Assembly (NCBI GenBank): GCA_944320295.1
Contig: CALUGY010000095.1
Coordinates: forward strand, 1 to 56,291
Length of the DNA stretch: 56,291 nucleotides
Source of the DNA: an uncultured Bacteroides sp.
GTDB taxonomy: Bacteria; Bacteroidota; Bacteroidia; Bacteroidales; Bacteroidaceae
Reading direction: 5' to 3'
Part shown: in pieces, positions 8,239 to 15,753 of the stretch
How the letters are laid out: the number at the start of each line of letters is the position of its first letter
Numbering within the stretch: position 1 is the first letter of the stretch
Notes under the pieces: model-generated
Database searches by the model: none
Seen by the model: the letters and a program-made list of their open reading frames with translations, nothing else
Told to the model about the DNA's origin: nothing
Program-made: the position numbers and the translations under genes

Positions 8239-9117
8239 TTACTTCACATACTCCGCTGGAAGTATGGGCATTGCCCCTTGCTGCGTACATACATAGGCAG
8301 AGACACTTACAGCCTTTTTATGTGCTTCCGCAATAGAATTTCCTTTAAGAATGCTGGATATAAAAGCCGCGGTAAAAGAATCGCCAGCCCCGACCGTATC
8401 TGCCACTTTTACTTGGGGAGTGGGCTGAAACGAAACATCGTCCGCGGTAAACACATAGCTACCGTCAACCCCGCAAGTAAGGATAAGCATTTTCAAACAA
8501 TAACTATCCAACAGTTTCCTGCATACTTTCTGAAAATCAGAATCATCATAGTTGAACATCCGGGCTACTGTCACCAGTTCTTCGTCATTTATCTTCAAAA
8601 TATTACACTTATCCAACGAATGGCACAGTATCTCTTTGGTATAGAATGACTGGCGCAGGTTAATATCGAATATCTTATACTGCCCTTCCCCATCGGGCAT
8701 AATATCCAAGAAACGGTTTATCGTTTCCCATGAAACGGCACTACGCTGTGCCAATGAACCAAAACAAACGACCCGTGCGCTTCGGGCTATTGTTTCCAAT
8801 TGGGGCGTAAAAGGGATATTGTCCCAAGCAACCTCTTCTTTTATCGTATAACAAGGGATGCCCGATTCGTCTACCTCCACTTGCACCGTACCGGTAGGAT
8901 AAGATACCCTTTCTATGGCATGGTTCAGTTTCTTCTTGTTTATATTCTCAAGTAATTCATTCCCCAATTCGTCATTACCGACCGCACTTATGAGGCAACT
9001 TTTCAAACCAAATTGCGATACATGATAAGCGAAGTTGGCCGGAGCCCCGCCTATTTTCTTCCCCTCCGGGAGAACATCCCACAACAGTTCTCCCATTCCT
9101 ACTATAATGTCGTTCAT
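8239..9117 (-). CDS. PfkB-family fructokinase
   Basis: 292 residues of the ribokinase/PfkB sugar-kinase family. It should phosphorylate fructose to fructose-6-phosphate in the cytoplasm. The N-terminal substrate region reads GELLWDVLPEGKKIGGAPANFAYH, typical of bacterial fructokinases. The C-terminal signature VKVADTVGAGDSFTAAF holds the catalytic Asp and the anion hole. It is the last gene of the GH32-permease-kinase operon, 17 bases behind the permease, which fits import and phosphorylation of fructose released by the GH32 enzyme. Substrate is inferred from context and N-terminal similarity. Confidence 0.9.
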   Translation of the reverse strand: MNDIIVGMGELLWDVLPEGKKIGGAPANFAYHVSQFGLKSCLISAVGNDELGNELLENINKKKLNHAIERVSYPTGTVQVEVDESGIPCYTIKEEVAWDNIPFTPQLETIARSARVVCFGSLAQRSAVSWETINRFLDIMPDGEGQYKIFDINLRQSFYTKEILCHSLDKCNILKINDEELVTVARMFNYDDSDFQKVCRKLLDSYCLKMLILTCGVDGSYVFTADDVSFQPTPQVKVADTVGAGDSFTAAFISSILKGNSIAEAHKKAVSVSAYVCTQQGAMPILPAEYVK

Positions 9118-9134
9118 ATGTCTATGTTTTATAG

Positions 9135-10322
9135 TTATTTTATTGCTTTAATCTTCAACGTATAATATAGCAAATACAGCACTCCTACCGTCATGACCAT
9201 CACGGCTCCTATCTGCCCTATTCCATCGGCTGCATAACCCATGGCGAAGGGAAAGACCGTTCCACCGAAAAGTCCCATAATCATCAGTCCGGAGACTTCG
9301 TTCTTCTCGCTTGGCGAAGATGTTAACGCTTGCGAGAATATCACAGGAAAGATGTTGGAATTGCCCAAACCTATCAGGCCTATGCTGACATGAATCACAA
9401 CCAACGAGTTACTGAAGAGCAGCAGCACCATTGCCAGCAACATCAGCAAAACGCTGAACCCGAAGAAACGTTTTTCCGGAATCAGGCGAAGCATGAAGGC
9501 TCCTAAAAAGCTCCCCACGGTGCGGCATATAAAATAGATGCTGGTCGCGATGCTTGCCTCTTCAAGAGGAAGGCTGAAACGTTCCATGATGATTTTAGGC
9601 GCAGTAGTATTCGTGCCGACATCTATCCCGACATGGCACATGATGCCCAAGAAACAGAACAAGACAAACGGCCGTCCGAGCAGCTTTACACACTTGCCTA
9701 TGCTGGAAGCCTTGTCCGCCTGTTCCTTCTCAATGTGGGTCGCGGCAAGCGCCAATATAGACAACAAGCAGACAGCTGCATAAATCATGAACAAGACACG
9801 CCAGCCCAAGCCGAACGTAGGCAAACAAGTGACAGCCCCCCATGCGGCAAGAATCGGAGCAAGGAATGAAGCAATAGCCTTGACAAATTGCCCGAATGTC
9901 AAAACCGAAGAGAGCTTGTCACCGGCAATCAAGTTGGTGACCAGCGGGTTCAACGAAGTCTGCATGACCGCATTGCCTATGCCAAGCAAGGAAAAAGCCA
10001 CCAGCATAACAAGATAGCTATCGCCGAACAAAGGTATCACAAGCGATACCAATGTCACCACCAAGCTGATAAGGACGGTCTGCTTCCGACCTATTTTATT
10101 CATCAGCATACCGGTCGGGACAGAAAATATCAAGAACCAGAAGAACACCAATGAAGGAAGGATGTTTGCCTCAGAGTCTGTCAGGTTGTGTTCTTTCTGG
10201 ACGTAATTGGAAGCCGTGCCCACAAGGTCCACAAACCCCATGGCAAAAAAGCATAACACTACCGGTATGATTTGCAGCAGGAAGCTTCCGCGTTTTGCAG
10301 ATATTGGTTGTGAGGTATTCAT
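9135..10322 (-). CDS. MFS sugar permease (FucP-type, probably fructose)
   Basis: 395 residues with about twelve hydrophobic segments in two halves. The loop GMLMNKIGRKQTVL is the MFS motif after helix 2. The pattern fits the fucose/galactose/glucose:H+ symporter (FucP) branch. It lies between the GH32 gene (12 bases upstream) and fructokinase (17 bases downstream), so fructose is the likely substrate; inner-membrane permeases of this type are known from Bacteroides fructan loci. No binding-site residue was diagnosed to prove sugar specificity. Confidence 0.87.
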   Translation of the reverse strand: MNTSQPISAKRGSFLLQIIPVVLCFFAMGFVDLVGTASNYVQKEHNLTDSEANILPSLVFFWFLIFSVPTGMLMNKIGRKQTVLISLVVTLVSLVIPLFGDSYLVMLVAFSLLGIGNAVMQTSLNPLVTNLIAGDKLSSVLTFGQFVKAIASFLAPILAAWGAVTCLPTFGLGWRVLFMIYAAVCLLSILALAATHIEKEQADKASSIGKCVKLLGRPFVLFCFLGIMCHVGIDVGTNTTAPKIIMERFSLPLEEASIATSIYFICRTVGSFLGAFMLRLIPEKRFFGFSVLLMLLAMVLLLFSNSLVVIHVSIGLIGLGNSNIFPVIFSQALTSSPSEKNEVSGLMIMGLFGGTVFPFAMGYAADGIGQIGAVMVMTVGVLYLLYYTLKIKAIK

Positions 10323-10334
10323 AATCTATAGTTA

Positions 10335-12173
10335 TCAATTGACGGAGAGTGAATAAATCTTGAGATTCGTTATTGTTGCGTCGTCCGCATTTATGGACAA
10401 AGACGTGTAGGGCTTCGTGGGGAACACCAGGTTGGTCATGGCAAACTTCCCATCTCCCTCGAAGACCTCGATGCTCGAGCGGTCGATGAACAAGCGCAGG
10501 CCCATTTCCTTGCCGCCGGTAAACGTGGGGGCCACGGTGACTGCGGGGAAGTCCTGGCTGAAGTCCACGATGCCGCTTTGGCGACGGTCGAATGACAGGG
10601 TCGACGCCTCCGTGTCGTACACCATCACCACCCGGTCGCCCGCATCGTTCTTCAGGGTCAGGGTCACTTTGTCCGACTTGCGGGGATTGATGTCCAGCAG
10701 AATCTCGCAGATGCCGTCGTTCGCTGCCGGGAGCATCACTTCGGTGCCGGAGTCCTTGACCCGCATCTTCTTGATGTCGACCGCCAGCTTGTCCCTCAGC
10801 CCCTCCATCTCCGGCGAGGGGGTGACGGAGGCATATACCTGCCCGTCCGGGGCGTAGAACAGCCCCAGCTCGCGGGGCAGGGTGTTGGCGCTGCGGTATT
10901 GCATGGTGGGCACCTCGGCGGCATATTGCCAGTTGCTCATCCAGCCGATGACGGTGCGGCGATTGTCCGGCGCCGACTTCCAGCTGACCGTGGCATAATG
11001 GTCCTTGCCGAAGTCCAGCCACTTGGTGGTGACCATCCCGGTGTCGTCCGTGTCGGGCGTGAAGGTCGTACCATCGAAGTCGCCGACGAAGTACTGGGTG
11101 GCGCTGCCGCCGAAGGGGCCGCCGGGATTGATGTTGCACAGCAGCACCCACTTGCTCTCCTGGGTTCTGGCAACGGGCAGCTCGAACAAGTCCGGGCACT
11201 CCCACACGCCGTCCTGGCTGCCCAGACCCTTGCCGAAGGCGCTGCGCAGCGTCCACGTCTTCAGGTCGGGCGAGGCGAAGAACAGCATCTCATGCTCCAG
11301 GGCATGGGCAAGCACCAGGTTCCACTCGCCGGTGTCTTCGTTCCAGAACATGTTGGGGTCGCGCGCCTCGCTTTCGAGGGTGATGACCGGGTTGCCGGGG
11401 TACAGGTTGAAGGTGCGGCCGTTGTCGTTACTCCAGGCCAGGCTCTGGATTTGGCTGGCCCCTGCGGAGGTGTAGAGGGCTATCACGGCATCGCTGCCAT
11501 AGCCGGCCGTGTTCCGGGGGTCGGTGGTGGCGCTGCCGCTGAACACCGTGCCCAGCCCGTTAGGCTCGATGGCGGCGGGATGGTGCGTCCAGGTGATGAG
11601 GTCCCGGGACGAGGAGTGTCCCCACGTCATGTTCTGCCACTTGGAGCCGTAGGGGTTGGCCTGGTAGTACAGGTGCCATTCGCCGTCTTTGTAAAACATG
11701 CCGTTGGGGTCGTTCATCCAGCCGTAGAGCGGCGTGTGATGGTAGAGGGGGCGGTATTTCTCGCGGTTCGACGTGTCGAAGGTGTCGGAGAGGGCGAGGT
11801 CTCGCCAGCAGGCGTCTTCCTTGACTTCGCGGACGGTGGAGCGTCCCTGCGAGGTTACCACGTTGAGCACCACCCGCTTCCCCTGGTAAGGAGCCAGGTC
11901 GAAGGGCACGAAGTAATCCACCTTCGTCTTGGCCAGGCGGACATATATCGTCCGGTCGAGCCTGCCGTCGGCCAGGACGTTGACCGCCGCGTCCTCGCTG
12001 CTCTCCTGCACCGGGAGCAGCAGGTAGCGCCCGTCGCCGACGATGCGGACAAGGACGTTGTTCACACCAAGATAGTTCACTTCCACCCCTTTGCCCCCAT
12101 TCGCAAGGAGAGGGAGGCCGGTCAATGCCATGGCCATGAAGGCCAGGATAGTAGTCGCTAATGTTTTTCTCAT
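10335..12173 (-). CDS. GH32 fructan hydrolase (levanase/inulinase-like) with DUF4980 N-terminus
   Basis: 612 residues, with a signal peptide (about 1-25), so periplasmic or exported. Residues about 28-125 form the beta-rich domain seen before GH32 in Bacteroidota (DUF4980). The five-bladed GH32 domain then shows the nucleophile motif WMNDPNG (Asp about 155), ARDPNMFW (about 270-277) and the acid/base motif WECPD (Glu about 325). A C-terminal beta-sandwich ends the protein. It should release fructose from levan, inulin or sucrose. It is first in the operon with permease and kinase. The gene is clearly more GC-rich than those two partners. Linkage specificity cannot be read. Confidence 0.93.
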   Translation of the reverse strand: MRKTLATTILAFMAMALTGLPLLANGGKGVEVNYLGVNNVLVRIVGDGRYLLLPVQESSEDAAVNVLADGRLDRTIYVRLAKTKVDYFVPFDLAPYQGKRVVLNVVTSQGRSTVREVKEDACWRDLALSDTFDTSNREKYRPLYHHTPLYGWMNDPNGMFYKDGEWHLYYQANPYGSKWQNMTWGHSSSRDLITWTHHPAAIEPNGLGTVFSGSATTDPRNTAGYGSDAVIALYTSAGASQIQSLAWSNDNGRTFNLYPGNPVITLESEARDPNMFWNEDTGEWNLVLAHALEHEMLFFASPDLKTWTLRSAFGKGLGSQDGVWECPDLFELPVARTQESKWVLLCNINPGGPFGGSATQYFVGDFDGTTFTPDTDDTGMVTTKWLDFGKDHYATVSWKSAPDNRRTVIGWMSNWQYAAEVPTMQYRSANTLPRELGLFYAPDGQVYASVTPSPEMEGLRDKLAVDIKKMRVKDSGTEVMLPAANDGICEILLDINPRKSDKVTLTLKNDAGDRVVMVYDTEASTLSFDRRQSGIVDFSQDFPAVTVAPTFTGGKEMGLRLFIDRSSIEVFEGDGKFAMTNLVFPTKPYTSLSINADDATITNLKIYSLSVN

Positions 12174-12216
12174 ATCTGTCTCGTGTTTTATGGTTTAAGA
12201 TATCACATAGTGCCTG

Positions 12217-12224
12217 CAAAGATA
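12217..12224 (-). promoter_or_regulatory. Putative -7 promoter element for the fructan operon
   Basis: Reads TATCTTTG on the minus strand, 43 bases before the GH32 start. Array B begins about 65 bases further upstream, close enough to affect this promoter. No SusR/HTCS-type regulator gene is adjacent. Confidence 0.5.
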
Positions 12225-12290
12225 GGCTTTTTTGCCGAATGCGCAAGCCCCGGCGGCGGGAATGTGCCGCATGGCCGCCCGGAAACGCAC

Positions 12291-12630
12291 CTGGGGGAAA
12301 ACTTGACTGCATGCCGGGGGAAAGTTGTTTTCATGCAGGGGAAAGCGTGATTACATAAGGGGGAAAGTTATAGTTCAAGGCTTGAACTATATAAACCAAG
12401 GCTTGAATTATATAAACCAAGGCTTGAACTATATAAACCAAGGCTTGGTTTATAGATTACGACCTATGGAAATATACTTTTTCCCGGCATCCGGACAAGT
12501 TTTCCCCCGTAGGGAGACAAGTTTTCCCCCGTAGGGAGACAAGTTTTCTCCCGTATGGAGATGGAATTGCGTCTGTATGTAGGCTGGATTGCGCCCATAA
12601 GGAGGGGAGATTCATGGGCATGAGGCAAAA
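12291..12630. repeat. Mirror-built ~22-bp repeat array (array B)
   Basis: Fills the gap between phoH and the GH32 promoter. The left part (12291-12370) has 22-base units beginning GGGGGAAA. The centre (about 12371-12455) has four units at 21-base spacing around the odd palindrome CAAGGCTTG, alternating with TATATA. The right part has three near-identical 22-base units with GACAAGTTTTCCCCCGTAGG (12492-12557), then three diverged ones. The right part is the inverted complement of the left: 12291-12329 matches 12471-12512 in opposite orientation with few mismatches. No gene is seen in this stretch. Confidence 0.85.
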
Positions 12631-12661
12631 AAAATGCCGCCCGTGCGGAGAGGGGCGGCAT
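12627..12661 (-). terminator. Rho-independent terminator after phoH
   Basis: A 9-bp GC-rich stem (ATGCCGCCC/GGGCGGCAT) followed on the minus strand by eight T. It lies 25 bases after the phoH stop and is a textbook intrinsic terminator. Confidence 0.88.
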
Positions 12662-12685
12662 GCGGAATGGAGGGGAAACGCGGGG

Positions 12686-14011
12686 TCACATCAGGTTGCT
12701 GGCCAGCTCGCTCAGCTCGCTGCGCTCGCCCTTCACGAGGTTGACGTGGGCAAAGAGCTTCTGGTCGCGCATGCGGTCTATCATGTAGACCAGGCCGTTG
12801 GACTGGGTGTCCAGGTAGGGCTGGTCTATCTGCTGTATGTCGCCGGTAAAGACCATCTTGGTGCCCTCGCCGGCACGGGTTATGATGGTCTTTATCTCGT
12901 GCGGGGTCAGGTTCTGGGCCTCGTCTATGATGCAGTAGGTCTCTCCCAGGCTTCGCCCGCGGATGAAGGCCAATGCCTCGATGACCAGCTGCTCGCTTTT
13001 CTGCATGTCCTCCAGGCGTTTCACCTCGGTGGACGTGGGGGCGAACTGGTGCTTTATCACGTTGAGGTTGTCGAAGAGCGGTTGCATGTATGGCGCCACC
13101 TTCTCCTTGGCGTCGCCCGGCAAGAATCCCAGGTCTTTGTTGGACAATGCCACGATGGGCCGCGCCAGGAGAATCTGCTTGTAGTCGTTCATCTGGCTCA
13201 GGGCGGATGCCAGGGCCAGGAGCGTCTTGCCCGTGCCGGCCTTTCCCGTCACGGCCACCAGCTTGATGTCCGGGTCGTTCAGCACCTCGAAGGCAAAGCT
13301 CTGCTCGGCGTTGCGGGGCTCTATGCCGTAGTGGCGGGCCTTGTTCACCCTGCACACCGCCCGTGTGAAGGGGTTGTAGCGGGCCAGCACGCTGTTGCGG
13401 TCGCTCTTCAGCACGAAGCATTCATTGGGCCGCAGCTTGTCCTTGAAGCTGAACTCGTCGATGTCCACCCCTTCGCGCGACGAATAAATGCGGTCTATCA
13501 AGGCCGGCTCCACGCCCTCGTACACCTCGTTCGACTTGGCGAACATGTCCGTGTTCGCCACCTTGTCCGTGATGTAATCCTCGCAAAGCAGGCCGATGGA
13601 GCGTGCCTTCATGCGCAGGTTGACGTCCTTGGTCACCAGGATGGTCTTCATGTCCGGATGCTGTCCGGCCAGCCAGTCGGTCACCGCCATGATGCGATGG
13701 TCGGGGATGCGTGCCGGGAACGAATCGTATACACGGGGCGATTCCACCTGCCCCGTCACGACAAACAAGCGTCCCAGCCCCTTGCCGAGGGATGCCCCTT
13801 TGGTGAACAAGTCGTCGTCGGTCACCAAGTCCAGTTGGCGGAGGAACTCGCGGGCATTGTAGTTGATTTGCTCGTTGCCCTTCTTGAACTTGTCCAGCTC
13901 TTCGAGCACAACAATAGGAAGATAAATGTCGTTTTCCTGAAAATTGTTCAGGCAGTTGTAGTCGTGAAGGATGACATTGGTATCAATCACGAAGTTTTTC
14001 TTAGCTCCCAT
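12686..14011 (-). CDS. PIN domain-PhoH family ATPase
   Basis: 441 residues. The N-terminal PIN domain (about 5-150) starts KNFVIDTNVILHD with the first acidic metal-binding residue and carries further acids (VTKDVNLRMKA). The C-terminal PhoH ATPase has Walker A GKAGTGKT (about 256-263) and Walker B CIIDEAQNL (about 360-368). Proteins of this fusion (PhoH2-like) couple an RNase-type fold with helicase-like ATPase activity in studied cases; the RNA target is unknown. It is a single gene with its own terminator, divergent from folC. Confidence 0.93.
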   Translation of the reverse strand: MGAKKNFVIDTNVILHDYNCLNNFQENDIYLPIVVLEELDKFKKGNEQINYNAREFLRQLDLVTDDDLFTKGASLGKGLGRLFVVTGQVESPRVYDSFPARIPDHRIMAVTDWLAGQHPDMKTILVTKDVNLRMKARSIGLLCEDYITDKVANTDMFAKSNEVYEGVEPALIDRIYSSREGVDIDEFSFKDKLRPNECFVLKSDRNSVLARYNPFTRAVCRVNKARHYGIEPRNAEQSFAFEVLNDPDIKLVAVTGKAGTGKTLLALASALSQMNDYKQILLARPIVALSNKDLGFLPGDAKEKVAPYMQPLFDNLNVIKHQFAPTSTEVKRLEDMQKSEQLVIEALAFIRGRSLGETYCIIDEAQNLTPHEIKTIITRAGEGTKMVFTGDIQQIDQPYLDTQSNGLVYMIDRMRDQKLFAHVNLVKGERSELSELASNLM

Positions 14012-14037
14012 ACTTGTCCGATTTAATAAATAGTTAA

Positions 14038-14045
14038 TACCTTTG
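14038..14045 (+). promoter_or_regulatory. Putative -7 promoter element for folC
   Basis: TACCTTTG, an exact TAnnTTTG match, 64 bases before the preferred folC start and between the divergent phoH and folC genes. Confidence 0.45.
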
Positions 14046-14109
14046 TTGCTTGAAAGATAAGCAATCCTTAGGGAAAAAGGTTGCCAACGCAGTTAAATAT
14101 TACAAAAAG

Positions 14110-15363
14110 ATGAACTATCAAGACACTTTGAACTATTTATATGACAGCGCCCCCATGTTCCAGCAAGTAGGCGCTTCGGCCTACAAGGAGGGGCTGGATA
14201 CCACGCTGGCGCTCGACAAGCATTTCGGCCACCCACACCGGCAGTTCCGCACCATCCATGTGGCCGGGACTAACGGCAAAGGTTCCTGCTCGCACACCCT
14301 GGCGGCCATATTGCAGGAGGCCGGATACCGCACGGGGCTTTACACCTCCCCCCACCTGATGGACTTCCGTGAACGCATCCGCATCGACGGGCAGACCATC
14401 CCCGAACAATATGTCATAGACTTCGTGGAAAAAGAGCGCGCTTTCTTCGAGCCGCTGCACCCCTCATTCTTCGAACTGACCACGGCCATGGCATTCCGCT
14501 ATTTTGCAGAACAAAAGGTGGACGTGGCCGTCATCGAGGTTGGACTGGGCGGCAGGCTGGACTGCACGAACATCATCCGGCCCGACTTGTGCATCATTAC
14601 CAACATCAGCTTCGACCACACCCAGTTCTTAGGGGATACATTGGCCAAGATAGCGGCCGAAAAGGCAGGCATCATCAAGCCCGGCACACCCGTCGTGATA
14701 GGCGAAACCACTCCGGAGATCCGTCCCGTATTCGTCAAGAAGGCACAAGAGTGCGGTGCCCCCATCTACTTGGCCGAGGAAAACGAGACGCCCGCTTACA
14801 CGGACATAGACTATGAGCTGAAAGGGCTATACCAAGAGAAAAACAAACGCACGCTGCTCACCGCCATTCCCCTGTTGCAAAAGGCCAGATACCAGTTGGA
14901 CGAACAGAACATACGCAGCGGCTTTGCCCATGTGACGGAACTGACAGGCCTCATGGGACGTTGGCAGAAGCTGCAAGACTCGCCGACATTAATTTGCGAT
15001 ACAGGGCACAACACAGGCGGCATGGCCTACATAATCAAACAATTGGAGCAGCAACCGTGCCGGAAGTTGCACATCATCATCGGCATGGTGAACGACAAAG
15101 ACATACGTGGTGTGTTGGCCATGCTTCCCCGCAAAGCCGAATATTACTTTACCAAAGCCAGCGTAAAGCGTGCGCTGCCCGAGCAAGAACTATATGCATT
15201 GGCCACGGAAGCCGGATTGCAAGGCGCATGTTATCCCGATGTGCCGTCGGCCGTGACAGCCGCCAAACAAAAAAGCCTCCCGGAAGACTTTATCTTCGTG
15301 GGAGGCAGTAACTTTATCGTAGCCGACCTATTATCGCACCGCGATGCACTCAATCTCTACTAA
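14110..15363 (+). CDS. folC: Folylpolyglutamate synthase / dihydrofolate synthase
   Basis: About 417 residues from the preferred start MNYQDTLNYLY; an upstream in-frame ATG at 14050 adds 20 basic residues not typical of the family. A Mur-ligase-like enzyme that adds glutamate to dihydropteroate and/or folates with ATP. It shows the P-loop HVAGTNGKGSCSHTL, TSPHLMDFRERIRIDG, VGLGGRLDCTN and NISFDHTQFLG. The C-terminal domain has DTGHNTGGM (the usual DGAHN position) and IIGMVNDKD. Its last 33 bases overlap the 3' end of the convergent RidA gene. Confidence 0.95.
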   Translation: MNYQDTLNYLYDSAPMFQQVGASAYKEGLDTTLALDKHFGHPHRQFRTIHVAGTNGKGSCSHTLAAILQEAGYRTGLYTSPHLMDFRERIRIDGQTIPEQYVIDFVEKERAFFEPLHPSFFELTTAMAFRYFAEQKVDVAVIEVGLGGRLDCTNIIRPDLCIITNISFDHTQFLGDTLAKIAAEKAGIIKPGTPVVIGETTPEIRPVFVKKAQECGAPIYLAEENETPAYTDIDYELKGLYQEKNKRTLLTAIPLLQKARYQLDEQNIRSGFAHVTELTGLMGRWQKLQDSPTLICDTGHNTGGMAYIIKQLEQQPCRKLHIIIGMVNDKDIRGVLAMLPRKAEYYFTKASVKRALPEQELYALATEAGLQGACYPDVPSAVTAAKQKSLPEDFIFVGGSNFIVADLLSHRDALNLY

Positions 15364-15705
15364 AGCCCCCTTGGGGAGGTCTTTCACCGCAAAGGCGGCA
15401 CGTGCAGGACATTCCCCCTCAAAATAGGTGGCATATACCTTGTTCATCGCGGCAAAGGAAGACATCTCTGCCAAGTAGACGGTAGTTTTCACAATGTGGC
15501 CCATGCTTAATCCGGCTTCTTCAAGAATATGCTTGATATTCTCCAACGACTGCCGGGTCTGGGCTTCCACGGTTTCAGGCATTTCACCGGTCGATGCATC
15601 GATAGGCAATTGCCCCGAAACAAACACAAAACCATTCGCCTCAACGGCCTGACTATAAGGGCCTATGGCGGCTGGAGCTTTTGAACTGCAAATTACTTTC
15701 TTCAT
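15331..15705 (-). CDS. RidA family reactive-intermediate deaminase
   Basis: 124 residues, full length for the YjgF/YER057c/UK114 family. RidA hydrolyses reactive enamine/imine intermediates released by PLP enzymes such as serine or threonine dehydratases. Family features are APAAIGPYSQAVEANGFVFV, SGQLPID, and the substrate-binding Arg in CPARAAFAV followed by GALVEIECIA. It is the last gene of the long minus-strand set, 48 bases behind the TPR protein, and overlaps the end of folC by 33 bases in convergent orientation. Confidence 0.95.
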   Translation of the reverse strand: MKKVICSSKAPAAIGPYSQAVEANGFVFVSGQLPIDASTGEMPETVEAQTRQSLENIKHILEEAGLSMGHIVKTTVYLAEMSSFAAMNKVYATYFEGECPARAAFAVKDLPKGALVEIECIAVR

Positions 15706-15753
15706 ATCGCTATCTATTTATTATATAATCAATGTCCGACGTTGGCACAAGGC

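Noticed and set aside
10899-12161. Long plus-strand frame opposite the GH32 gene
   Set aside because: It is a shadow of the GC-rich GH32 coding strand: no recognisable domain and very Gly/Val/Ala-rich, while the minus-strand frame has all GH32 motifs.
12614-14026. 470-codon plus-strand frame opposite phoH
   Set aside because: Antisense shadow; the minus strand encodes intact PIN and PhoH motifs and the frame runs through the phoH terminator.
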